Below the pieces are notes generated by a model. The model was not told the origin of the DNA, did no database searches, and was given only the letters and a program-made list of their open reading frames with translations. Position numbers and translations under genes: made by a program. DNA of 5,865 bases from an uncultured Megasphaera sp. GTDB taxonomy: Bacteria > Bacillota > Negativicutes > Veillonellales > Megasphaeraceae. Positions 1 to 5,690 of this stretch are shown here, piece by piece; within the stretch, counting starts at the first letter, position 1, and each line of letters opens with the position of its first letter. The stretch covers positions 1 through 5,865 of the forward strand of contig URLP01000111.1 in assembly GCA_900548635.1 (NCBI GenBank). Direction: 5' to 3'.

Positions 1-9
1 TAGCTGACT

Positions 10-28
10 GACGTATCCGCCATACGTC
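10..28 (-). other. Small hairpin just after the SPFH gene stop
   Basis: A perfect 7-base inverted repeat (GACGTAT and ATACGTC) with a 5-base loop starts 7 bases beyond the stop codon of the SPFH-zinc ribbon gene. In the gene's direction no run of T follows the stem, so it is not a convincing intrinsic terminator. It could stabilise the 3' end of the mRNA, be part of a longer terminator beyond the window edge, or be chance. Confidence 0.35.
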
Positions 29-34
29 CTCACC

Positions 35-1366
35 TCACATCCCGGGCTTCTTCGTACCGCAGTTCATGCAGAAATTACCCTTGTTGACGGTGCCGCACTG
101 GGGGCAGGTCCACTGGGCCGGCGCCTGGGGCCGCGGCGTGCCGCAGTTGCTGCAGAAATTGCCCTTGTTGCCGCTCTGGCCGCACTGGGGACAGGTCCAT
201 TCTGCCGCCGGCTGGGGCTTTGGTTTGCCGCAGTTGCTGCAGAATTTTCCCGTATTGCCGCTCTGACCGCAGCTGCAGGTCCAGGTGCCGGCAGCGCCTG
301 TCTGAGTCGCCGGGGCTGCTGCCGGATGGGGCTGAGCGGCGGCCTGACGGGCCAGTTCCTGGGCCAGGCCTACACCGGCCTGATTGGCCATGTTCATGCC
401 CATGTAGCCCATCGCCGCGCCCATGCCGCCTTCGTTGGCCGCCGCCGTGCGCATGGAATCGGCCGTCGCATCGACGATTGTCCCCAGGCCGATGTCCGGC
501 CGCGACATAGTGAGGCCCATCTGGGCTTTTTGGATCTTCGCTTCGTCTTCTTCATTGGCCTTGACGCTGTTGATGCCGACCGAGACGATTTCGATGCCCC
601 TGAGGTCGCGCCATTTCGGCGAAAGGACGTCGTTCAGGGCCTGGGCCAATTCCGGCGTGTGGCCGGGCAGTTCGGCATAATCGATGCGCAGGGCCGAGAG
701 CTTGGCAAAGGCCGGCTGCAGGGCCGTCAGCACTTCCGATTTCAGCTGGCTGTCGAGGCGGCTCCGTTCATAGCGGTCCGCTTCGTTGCCGGCGACGTTC
801 GTATAGAAGAGGATCGGATTGACGATGCGGTAGCTGTACTCGCCGAAGCAGCGCAGGCGCACGAGGAGAGCCAGGCCTGTCGTGTCGTCGTAGGTCTTAA
901 AGGGCACTTCGCTGGGCGTACCGTATTTGTTGCCGATGATTTCCTTGAGATTGACGTAATAGACGCGCTGGTCCTTGCCCGTGTCGCCGCCGAAGGCAAA
1001 GCGTTCCTTCATCTGCTCGATGAGCTGCCGGAAGGAATCGCCCAGATCGCCCGTATAGGAGCCGTCGAAAATGGACGCTTCCGTCGAAGCATCGTAGGTA
1101 TATTCGCCCGGTTCGGCGCAGACTTCAACGATTTTCCCCGATTCGACGATGAGCATGCACTGACCGTTGTTGACGGCAATGCGCGAACCGTTGGAAATGA
1201 TGTTGTCTTCACCATCTTTGTTGCCGCTGCGGCCGTGCGTACTCGTCCGCTTCTGGCCTTTGGCCATCAAAATATTTTCATTCAGGCTGTCACAGTAGAA
1301 AAACTCTTTCCACTGATCCGCCAGGACGCCGCCGACGGCGCCGACAGCTGCTCGAATCAAACCCAT
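35..1366 (-). CDS. SPFH-domain protein with three C-terminal zinc ribbons (COG4260/YdjI-like)
   Basis: This 443-residue protein resembles the stomatin/prohibitin-type (SPFH) proteins with C-terminal zinc ribbons grouped in COG4260. Its opening, MGLIRAAVGAVGG followed by DQWKEFFYCDSL, is typical of the family. The SPFH region covers roughly residues 25-285. A Gly/Met/Ala/Pro-rich linker (about 300-360) leads to three ribbons beginning at W362, W390 and W419. Ribbons two and three have two Cys-x2-Cys knuckles (392/395 with 405/408; 421/424 with 433/436). Ribbon one has Cys-x-Cys (364/366) paired with 376/379. No clear transmembrane helix is visible, so membrane contact is probably peripheral through the N-terminal segment. 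The B. subtilis relative YdjI is known to work with PspA and YdjGH at the membrane; a similar membrane-stress role here is inference. The start is supported by AGGAGG 8 bases upstream. It is the last gene of a three-gene operon. Confidence 0.88.
   Translation of the reverse strand: MGLIRAAVGAVGGVLADQWKEFFYCDSLNENILMAKGQKRTSTHGRSGNKDGEDNIISNGSRIAVNNGQCMLIVESGKIVEVCAEPGEYTYDASTEASIFDGSYTGDLGDSFRQLIEQMKERFAFGGDTGKDQRVYYVNLKEIIGNKYGTPSEVPFKTYDDTTGLALLVRLRCFGEYSYRIVNPILFYTNVAGNEADRYERSRLDSQLKSEVLTALQPAFAKLSALRIDYAELPGHTPELAQALNDVLSPKWRDLRGIEIVSVGINSVKANEEDEAKIQKAQMGLTMSRPDIGLGTIVDATADSMRTAAANEGGMGAAMGYMGMNMANQAGVGLAQELARQAAAQPHPAAAPATQTGAAGTWTCSCGQSGNTGKFCSNCGKPKPQPAAEWTCPQCGQSGNKGNFCSNCGTPRPQAPAQWTCPQCGTVNKGNFCMNCGTKKPGM
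57..283 (-). repeat. Imperfect tandem repeat encoding three zinc ribbons
   Basis: Three similar blocks start near 57, 141 and 228, giving periods of 84 and 87 bases (28 and 29 codons). All share a CCGCAGTT...TGCAGAA core on the + strand, followed by a CCGCA...CAGGTCCA segment. They encode the three WTC...C-x2-C-G zinc ribbons of the SPFH protein. Conservation at DNA level and the whole-codon period indicate duplication inside the gene. The block nearest the linker (228-283) is the most diverged, with one codon fewer between its first two cysteines. Confidence 0.85.
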
Positions 1367-1374
1367 AAGAAAAA

Positions 1375-1380
1375 CCTCCT
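1375..1380 (-). promoter_or_regulatory. Strong ribosome binding site for the SPFH gene
   Basis: On the minus strand AGGAGG lies 8 bases before the ATG at 1366 and directly follows the TGA stop of the TVP38 gene. This fixes the start and suggests translation of the SPFH protein does not depend only on coupling. Confidence 0.85.
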
Positions 1381-1381
1381 A

Positions 1382-1975
1382 TCAGAGTGAAAAGTGAATC
1401 AGGTCATAGCCCAGCCAGACTTCCAGACAGACGGCCAGGAATTTCCCGGCCAGCGTCGCCGCTGCATGTTCCGCAAAGCCCACGCGGCTCAAGGCACAGA
1501 GAGCGGTGACAATGAAGTTCGGAGAATACGGGATCGACCGGAAGAAGAAAATCAACTTGAAATCGACACTGCGGTTGACCTTCGCCAGCCAGCGGCTCTT
1601 CTCTACCAGGGACTGGGCCTTGCGGCGGAAGACGTAGCGCAGGATGATGAAGGCCAGGATGTTGCCGATGACCTGACCGGCCCAGGAAATGATGATGCCC
1701 GGCAACACGCCGAAGAGGATGCCGTTGACCGTGACGAACTGGACCGACGGCAGACCGGTCATATTGGTCAGAACGATGAGCAAAATCATGAGGACTACGG
1801 CAACGCTGCCAAAAGAAGAAATATACGATGTCAGTCCTTGGACATCATGGCTCACCGTCAATTGCCACAATGTACTGTAAAACGAAGGGATGGCCCAGTG
1901 AATGGCCAGGAACACCGCCACGATCAGCCCCAGCGTCAAAGGCTTCATCAAATTCGCAATCATCGATCGATTCAT
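1382..1975 (-). CDS. TVP38/TMEM64 (DedA-superfamily, VTT domain) membrane protein
   Basis: This 197-residue integral membrane protein fits the TVP38/TMEM64 (SNARE-associated, VTT) family, whose members are linked to lipid scrambling or transport and membrane homeostasis; the exact substrate here is unknown. Hydrophobic segments lie near residues 12-29, 53-71, 94-114 and 170-188. Two half-hydrophobic stretches resemble the family's re-entrant loops: about 72-93 (GLPSVQFVTVNGILFG) and 141-161 (LIFFFRSIPYSPNFIV, with the typical Arg and the Pro pair). A basic loop, RYVFRRKAQ, sits at 113-121. The start ATG overlaps the deformylase stop as ATGA, and no good ribosome binding site precedes it (only a weak GGACGG 12 bases away). 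Translational coupling to the upstream gene is therefore likely. The SPFH gene follows after 15 bases. Confidence 0.85.
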   Translation of the reverse strand: MNRSMIANLMKPLTLGLIVAVFLAIHWAIPSFYSTLWQLTVSHDVQGLTSYISSFGSVAVVLMILLIVLTNMTGLPSVQFVTVNGILFGVLPGIIISWAGQVIGNILAFIILRYVFRRKAQSLVEKSRWLAKVNRSVDFKLIFFFRSIPYSPNFIVTALCALSRVGFAEHAAATLAGKFLAVCLEVWLGYDLIHFSL

Positions 1976-2382
1976 ATGATGATACCGTCCAAGTGGTCAC
2001 ATTCATGCTGGATAATCTGGGCTGTCCACCCAGTAAAGGTCTGACGGTGCTTGCGGAAACGGCGGTCCTGGTAAAAGACTTGTATCTTCCGATACCGCGT
2101 CGTCTTTCGCTTACCGACCAAGGACAGGCATCCTTCTTCTGCTGGAAAAGGATCTGCCTTCTTTTCGATAACTGGATTGATGAGGATTTCGTCGCCCCCG
2201 TCTGTATGGACGACGATGATGCGCTTCAACGAGCCTATCATGTTGGCTGCCATGCCGACACAGGTCATACGATTGGCCTTCAGCGTATCGAGAAGATCCT
2301 GAACGACGGGCAAATCCGCTTTCGTTGCTATTTCAGATTGCCGGCCCAAGAAAATGACGTCATGAACGATATTGCGAATCAT
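1972..2382 (-). CDS. def: Short peptide deformylase paralogue with variant motif 1
   Basis: Peptide deformylase removes the N-terminal formyl group from nascent proteins using a bound metal. The 136-residue product has motif 2, EEGCLSL (metal ligand Cys85), and motif 3, HECDH (ligands His126 and His130, catalytic Glu127). Motif 1, normally GxGxAAxQ, reads CVGMAANM at residues 41-48: the first Gly is Cys and the Gln that stabilises the transition state is Met. The chain stops six residues after HECDH, so the C-terminal helix of type 1 enzymes is absent. Similar compact, Gln-less deformylases occur in Firmicutes as second copies, and some two-copy species have one copy of doubtful activity; that is family recollection, not tested here. 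The start at 2382 was preferred to an in-frame ATG at 2397 because AAAGGA sits 6 bases before it, while nothing suitable precedes 2397. It is first in the operon and overlaps the TVP38 start by 4 bases. Confidence 0.9.
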   Translation of the reverse strand: MIRNIVHDVIFLGRQSEIATKADLPVVQDLLDTLKANRMTCVGMAANMIGSLKRIIVVHTDGGDEILINPVIEKKADPFPAEEGCLSLVGKRKTTRYRKIQVFYQDRRFRKHRQTFTGWTAQIIQHECDHLDGIII

Positions 2383-2388
2383 AGTTTT

Positions 2389-2394
2389 TCCTTT
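2389..2394 (-). promoter_or_regulatory. Ribosome binding site deciding the deformylase start
   Basis: Minus-strand AAAGGA lies 6 bases upstream of the ATG at 2382. It falls inside the five-codon extension that would result from starting at 2397, which argues that the extension is not translated. Confidence 0.8.
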
Positions 2395-2425
2395 CATAAA
2401 AAATAGACCATAGAAAATACAAATA

Positions 2426-2441
2426 CTTACCTATACGTAAG
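2426..2441. promoter_or_regulatory. Inverted repeat CTTAC-N6-GTAAG, possible operator
   Basis: A perfect 5-base inverted repeat with a 6-base spacer lies between the divergent deformylase and SnoaL-like genes, 44 bases upstream of the deformylase start. It would sit in or near the promoter of the deformylase operon, where a -10-like TATTTT lies 16 bases downstream of a poor CTTACG -35. The size and spacing suit a winged-helix dimer such as an HxlR or MarR protein. Which regulator binds, if any, is unknown. Confidence 0.4.
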
Positions 2442-2447
2442 GGCCTA

Positions 2448-2457
2448 ACTTAAAAGT
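2448..2457. promoter_or_regulatory. Second short inverted repeat ACTT-AA-AAGT
   Basis: This 10-base near-palindrome sits just upstream of the proposed -35 box of the SnoaL-like gene and is loosely framed by GGGC (2441-2444) and GCCC (2458-2461). It shares the ACTT/AAGT half-site look of the neighbouring repeat. It may be a second operator copy or chance in AT-rich DNA. Confidence 0.25.
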
Positions 2458-2464
2458 GCCCTCT

Positions 2465-2492
2465 TTTATAAATGAGAAATATTATTTATAAT
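2465..2492 (+). promoter_or_regulatory. Probable sigma-A-type promoter of the SnoaL-like gene
   Basis: A perfect -10 box, TATAAT, is at 2487-2492, with TTTATA (4 of 6 matches to TTGACA) 16 bases upstream at 2465-2470. The surrounding DNA is AT-rich, and transcription would begin about 20-25 bases before the start codon, leaving room for the AAAGGAGGT ribosome binding site at 2505-2513. Confidence 0.6.
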
Positions 2493-2521
2493 AAAGTCAT
2501 CAACAAAGGAGGTTCTTTCAC

Positions 2522-2983
2522 ATGAACAAAAAAGCAATTTTTTTAGGCTTGGCCCTGGCTCTTGTCGGCTGCCTGCCCATGGGTACATCATTCGCAGCGG
2601 ATACGCCTCATTTCAAAAACAATAAAGCCGTAGCTGAATATTTTTGGAACGAAGTATTCAACAAACACGACACCGCTGTCATCGACACCCTGGTCGGACC
2701 GAAATACAAACAACACAGCCCGGAATTCGCCGATGGCAAACAAGCTTTTAAGGACGGCGTCTCCGGTTTCTTGAAAGCGTATCCGGACAGCACGGCTGTT
2801 ATCAAGCACATCGGCGCTGACGGCGACTTAGTCTTCATCCATAATCATATCAAACTCAACAAAGAAGACCGTGGTCAAGCGGCTGTCGACATCTTCCGCA
2901 TCAAAGACGGGAAAATCGTCGAACACTGGGACGTCATCCAGGATATCCCGGAAAAAGCCGCCAACGACAATACCATGTTCTAA
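2522..2983 (+). CDS. Exported SnoaL-like (NTF2-fold, COG4922-type) protein
   Basis: This 153-residue protein has an N-terminal export signal followed by a SnoaL-like NTF2-fold domain (about residues 32-145). Family-typical segments are YKQHSPEFADG (about 62-72), VDIFRIKDGKIVEHWDVIQ and the C-terminal PEKAANDNTMF. Relatives are called predicted aldol-condensation enzymes or polyketide-cyclase-like proteins, but no substrate is established. The signal has KK at 3-4, a hydrophobic core at 5-16 and two possible processing sites: a lipobox LVGC with Cys17, making it a lipoprotein, or an SFA/A site after residue 25. Many relatives lack a signal peptide, so location outside the membrane is notable. 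The start is supported by AAAGGAGGT ending 8 bases upstream. The gene is monocistronic, with its own promoter and terminator, divergent from the deformylase operon. AT content is higher than in neighbouring genes. Confidence 0.9.
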   Translation: MNKKAIFLGLALALVGCLPMGTSFAADTPHFKNNKAVAEYFWNEVFNKHDTAVIDTLVGPKYKQHSPEFADGKQAFKDGVSGFLKAYPDSTAVIKHIGADGDLVFIHNHIKLNKEDRGQAAVDIFRIKDGKIVEHWDVIQDIPEKAANDNTMF

Positions 2984-2992
2984 CATGATTCC

Positions 2993-3023
2993 AAGCGCTA
3001 TCTCAGGAAGATAGCGCTTTTTT
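2993..3023 (+). terminator. Intrinsic terminator of the SnoaL-like gene
   Basis: An 11-base perfect stem (AAGCGCTATCT with AGATAGCGCTT) closes a 5-base loop (CAGGA), followed by a run of six T (3018-3023), starting 9 bases after the stop codon. In the opposite direction the stem is followed by only two T, so it should act mainly on the + strand, though the hairpin could also cap the convergent QueG-like transcript. Confidence 0.92.
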
Positions 3024-3044
3024 ATATTAGAAAACAAAATATCC

Positions 3045-4001
3045 TTACTGGCCCTTTTGATTTTTCGAATAACGGATAGCACTGCGCCGCAATGTATCGA
3101 GCTCCTGGATGTGTTCGTGACATAAAGGAAGGACCTTTTCTTTCAGCACCTCGTCAGACGCATCTTTCATATTTTCCGGATCCAACCAATGCATGGCATT
3201 CCGGATCAGTTCAGGAACGCCTTTTTCCGGCTTAGCCGACGGCACCTGATTATAAGGGCAGGCATTCTGACAGGCATCACAGCCGATAATCCATGATTCC
3301 ATGGCTTTTTCCGGAAAGCCCGGCGGCAGCTGGCTCTTCCCGAAAGTATTCCAGAAAGATACGCACTGTAGTGGATTCATCGTAAACGGAGCAGACAAGG
3401 CCTGTGTAGGACAGTGATTTTGGCAGAGATGGCACTGAGGGGCGCAAGGCTTTATGTCGTGATGCTGGCGTAGGACGCAAGACGCATCGATGGCGAAGCC
3501 TTCCAATTCGACGAAAGAACCGTGTTCCGTATAAAGAAAATTATTCTTGCGGATAATGCCCAAACCAGCCTTCATCGCAGCATGGCGAAGCCCGCCAATT
3601 TGGAAGGGGATGCCATTGTCGCCACCATCCCAACGAATTCCTTGGGCTGTCAGCCACTCTTTGAAAGCCCCTTTTTTTCGTTTCTCTTCATCATCCATCG
3701 TGACATTCGGAGCCAAAAAGAAAGCACGGGCATATTTACCTTGCAACGAATCGGGCAGGCTGTAACGGCCCATCCACCACGTACAGATAATGATGGATTT
3801 AGCCCAAGGAAACCGTTGGCGGCTATTCATGGTTGGCTTTATTTGTTCATAGAAAGGACGGCTGCCAGGGACATGCTGTAGCCGCTCCTGCAGTCGCTCC
3901 TGGTATTCATCCATTTCTTCAATAGGAATAATGCCGCAGTCATCATAGCCAGCCAGACGGGCTTGATGATAAATTTCGTCAGCCAGTTGGTTAGGGGTCA
4001 T
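3045..4001 (-). CDS. QueG-like double [4Fe-4S] cluster protein (epoxyqueuosine reductase family)
   Basis: The 318-residue product resembles the epoxyqueuosine reductase (QueG) family, whose known member makes queuosine in tRNA with cobalamin and two [4Fe-4S] clusters. An N-terminal cofactor-binding-type region includes FPWAKSIIICTWW (64-76), DNGIPFQ (128-134) and KAGLGIIRKNNFLYTEHGS (144-162), corresponding to the GLGWIGKN region of QueG. Eight cysteines suit two clusters: 186, 190, 193, 197, 213, 241, 244 and 248, in CHLCQNHCPTQA and GCDACQNACPYN. The first two are three residues apart rather than two. Several motifs differ from classical QueG and the chain is shorter than the roughly 380 residues of E. 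coli QueG, so a paralogue with another substrate is quite possible and I give no symbol. Start 4001 was chosen because GGGAGG lies 8 bases before it; an upstream in-frame ATG at 4043 would overlap the HxlR gene and lacks such a site. Confidence 0.82.
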   Translation of the reverse strand: MTPNQLADEIYHQARLAGYDDCGIIPIEEMDEYQERLQERLQHVPGSRPFYEQIKPTMNSRQRFPWAKSIIICTWWMGRYSLPDSLQGKYARAFFLAPNVTMDDEEKRKKGAFKEWLTAQGIRWDGGDNGIPFQIGGLRHAAMKAGLGIIRKNNFLYTEHGSFVELEGFAIDASCVLRQHHDIKPCAPQCHLCQNHCPTQALSAPFTMNPLQCVSFWNTFGKSQLPPGFPEKAMESWIIGCDACQNACPYNQVPSAKPEKGVPELIRNAMHWLDPENMKDASDEVLKEKVLPLCHEHIQELDTLRRSAIRYSKNQKGQ

Positions 4002-4009
4002 AATAAAAA

Positions 4010-4015
4010 CCTCCC
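4010..4015 (-). promoter_or_regulatory. Ribosome binding site deciding the QueG-like start
   Basis: Minus-strand GGGAGG sits 8 bases before the ATG at 4001, within the 31-base gap after the HxlR stop. It supports the 318-residue form over 14 extra N-terminal residues starting at 4043. Confidence 0.85.
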
Positions 4016-4032
4016 TCATATAAGAATTCAAT

Positions 4033-4356
4033 TTATTGTCCAAAGAAACCGTCGACCCAGCCGTTGATGCCCTGCATGACGCGGATCAGCTTTTGGCCTC
4101 TATCGGTCAAGTTGTAAGCGACGGTCGGCGGTACCGTAGCATGAACGGTCCGTATGATCAAGCCGTTCCGTTCGAAAACATGGAGATTTTCCGTCAATAC
4201 TTTGGCGCTAATGCCCGGCAGGCACCGCTGCAGGCTGGCAAAGAACACCGGGCCATCTGCCAAGGCCAGTAAAATAGACGTCCGCCATTTCCCTTTGATG
4301 ATGTCGATGAAGCAGTCAAAAGGGCAGTTATAAGATTTGCCATCAAAGGTATACAT
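4033..4356 (-). CDS. HxlR-family winged-helix transcriptional regulator
   Basis: This 107-residue protein is a full-length HxlR-type DNA-binding regulator. The family-typical N-terminal Cys-Pro (C11-P12) leads into the first helix and GKWRTSILLAL (22-32). A helix-turn-helix follows at about 37-67 (FASLQRCLPGISAKVLTENL), then the wing with VPPTVAYNLTDRG (75-87). In relatives such as YodB and HypR the N-terminal Cys senses disulfide or quinone-type stress. Here a second nearby Cys15 and a Cys45 in the helix-turn-helix could add redox chemistry, which is inference. The gene starts 15 bases after the pepC stop, with AGGGAAGG ending 6 bases before its ATG, and is 31 bases from the QueG-like gene, so both are probably transcribed from upstream. 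No operator is obvious right in front of it. Targets are unknown; the QueG-like gene and the divergent region near 2426-2457 are candidates. Confidence 0.94.
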   Translation of the reverse strand: MYTFDGKSYNCPFDCFIDIIKGKWRTSILLALADGPVFFASLQRCLPGISAKVLTENLHVFERNGLIIRTVHATVPPTVAYNLTDRGQKLIRVMQGINGWVDGFFGQ

Positions 4357-4371
4357 GAAGTGCCTTCCCTT

Positions 4372-5682
4372 CTAGTAATCTTCGTCCCAAGCGTTGATGA
4401 TGACAGGGTCTTTTTCCAGCAGGGCTGCTTGTTCCGGACTGAAGTGGCAGCGGTCGATGACGGCTTCATAGACGAATTCTTGGAAATACTTTTCCGAGCA
4501 GACGAAGTAGCCCTGGTCGCCCACGTCTTTGCCCCAGGAATTTTCGATTTTCCAGCGGTCCGGTTTGCCGTCCCTGTCAAAATGGACACCTGTGAGCAGC
4601 ATGGCATGCGTCGCCGAGCTGCCGTTATATTCCAGGCGCTTGCCTTTGGGCATAGCCGTCGAAAAGCCGCCCAGAAGGGCTTCATACTGGACGCTATCCG
4701 GATCCCAGATACCTTCCTTGCGGGCGCCAAAAGCCCCGGCATCGCAGGCGAACCAAATGGCCTGACCCTTCTTCAGCTGCTTGACGCAGAGCGCTTCCAT
4801 GGCGTCCTGGCTGAGGTTCAGGGCCTTCATGTCGCAGCCCGTCATATTTTCCACGGCGTGGAACTGGATGGGCGTATCCAGGGGCTTGTCCGCCGTCGGT
4901 TCATTAATCACGGCGACGTAGTCGCGCAGGGACAGGCCGACGTACTTTTGATAAAAATCAAGAGGCGTCAAATCCCGTTCTTCGTGGTAGTTACCGTCTT
5001 TATCACGGTAGGTAAAATCGAAGGTCTGCACGGGCTGGCCGAAGGCGATGCATTCCGCCTTGTAGACTTCCTGGAGCATTTCCGCCTTGCGCGCATACGG
5101 GTCCTTACCGTCTTTAATGAGCTGACGCAATTCCATGGCATCCTTGCGCAGGAGCCGATTCAGGGTCGCGACGAAGCGGTCCGTATGGTTCGACTGGTAC
5201 GTTTCCGGCTGGACCTGTTTCGGTACGACGCCGTACTTTTCGATGAGGTCCACCGCTTCCGACCAGTAGCCGCCATCCGTCATGCCCCGCAGGACGTACT
5301 GCATGAGCTGGCCCTTGAGGGGCGCGTCGGCATTTTCGATGACCATTTCCAGAAAATTGTTGGCCTTTTCCAATTTATCGTAAAAAGAGAGGTAGTTCTG
5401 AGACAGCTCGAACTGGTCGAGGCTGCATCTTTCTGCTACCTTTTCGCGCAGGATGTTGAGGGCTGCAAAGAGCCAGCAGCGGCCGGACTTCTGCTGAGCC
5501 GTAATGCCGCGGGTCTTCACTTCTACGGAAAAGGCGCCTTTCAATTTGGCTGCCGCACCGGGCACATAAGAAAGCTCGGCCATATCTGTCTTGGCCAAAG
5601 CCGCATGTAGGACCTGAGCCTGTGCATCCGCATCATAGGACGTGCGGAACTGATAAAGTAAGTCTGGTGTAATATCTTTCAT
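4372..5682 (-). CDS. pepC: Aminopeptidase C (bleomycin hydrolase family, peptidase C1B)
   Basis: PepC is a cytoplasmic papain-like cysteine aminopeptidase, usually a hexamer with the active sites facing an internal chamber, that trims residues from peptide N-termini. The 436-residue product is near family length. It carries the catalytic Cys69 in QQKSGRCWLFAA (63-74, with Gln63 as oxyanion-hole residue), His359 in SATHAMLLTG and Asn381 in WKIENSWG. The usual C-terminal arm, which ends near WDPMGALA and blocks the cleft to enforce aminopeptidase action, is replaced by INAWDEDY. Start 5682 is preferred to an in-frame ATG at 5697 because GGAGG lies 8 bases before 5682 and nothing similar precedes 5697. 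It lies 63 bases after a peptidase T gene in the same direction, consistent with a peptide-utilisation cluster, and 15 bases before the HxlR gene. Confidence 0.96.
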   Translation of the reverse strand: MKDITPDLLYQFRTSYDADAQAQVLHAALAKTDMAELSYVPGAAAKLKGAFSVEVKTRGITAQQKSGRCWLFAALNILREKVAERCSLDQFELSQNYLSFYDKLEKANNFLEMVIENADAPLKGQLMQYVLRGMTDGGYWSEAVDLIEKYGVVPKQVQPETYQSNHTDRFVATLNRLLRKDAMELRQLIKDGKDPYARKAEMLQEVYKAECIAFGQPVQTFDFTYRDKDGNYHEERDLTPLDFYQKYVGLSLRDYVAVINEPTADKPLDTPIQFHAVENMTGCDMKALNLSQDAMEALCVKQLKKGQAIWFACDAGAFGARKEGIWDPDSVQYEALLGGFSTAMPKGKRLEYNGSSATHAMLLTGVHFDRDGKPDRWKIENSWGKDVGDQGYFVCSEKYFQEFVYEAVIDRCHFSPEQAALLEKDPVIINAWDEDY

Positions 5683-5690
5683 GTCATTAT

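Noticed and set aside
326..1390. Long + strand open frame (354 codons) opposite the SPFH gene
   Set aside because: It mirrors the codon bias of the real minus-strand gene, has no ribosome binding site at its start and resembles no family; the SPFH frame has clear domain motifs.
1394..2406. Overlapping + strand open frames opposite TVP38 and the deformylase
   Set aside because: Their composition is that of antisense translation (rich in Gln, Asp, Arg and His), no ribosome binding site or domain is visible, and the minus-strand frames encode known families.
2383..2521. Riboswitch or structured leader upstream of the deformylase operon
   Set aside because: The region is short and AT-rich with only small dyads; no known riboswitch core or leader terminator is visible.
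2993..3023. Bidirectional terminator serving the QueG-like gene as well
   Set aside because: The stem is shared, but on the minus strand only two T follow it, so efficient termination in that direction is not supported.
2828..3082. Minus-strand 84-codon frame across the SnoaL-like gene end and terminator
   Set aside because: It runs through the terminator hairpin and overlaps both flanking genes, with no family resemblance.
4194..4742. Minus-strand frame of 182 codons spanning the pepC end and the HxlR start, as a possible fusion
   Set aside because: It is in a different frame from both real genes, and each of those has its own stop, start and motifs.
4360..5610. Long + strand open frame (416 codons) opposite pepC
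   Set aside because: It is an antisense shadow of the PepC gene, whose catalytic Cys, His and Asn motifs are unmistakable; the antisense product shows no recognisable motif.
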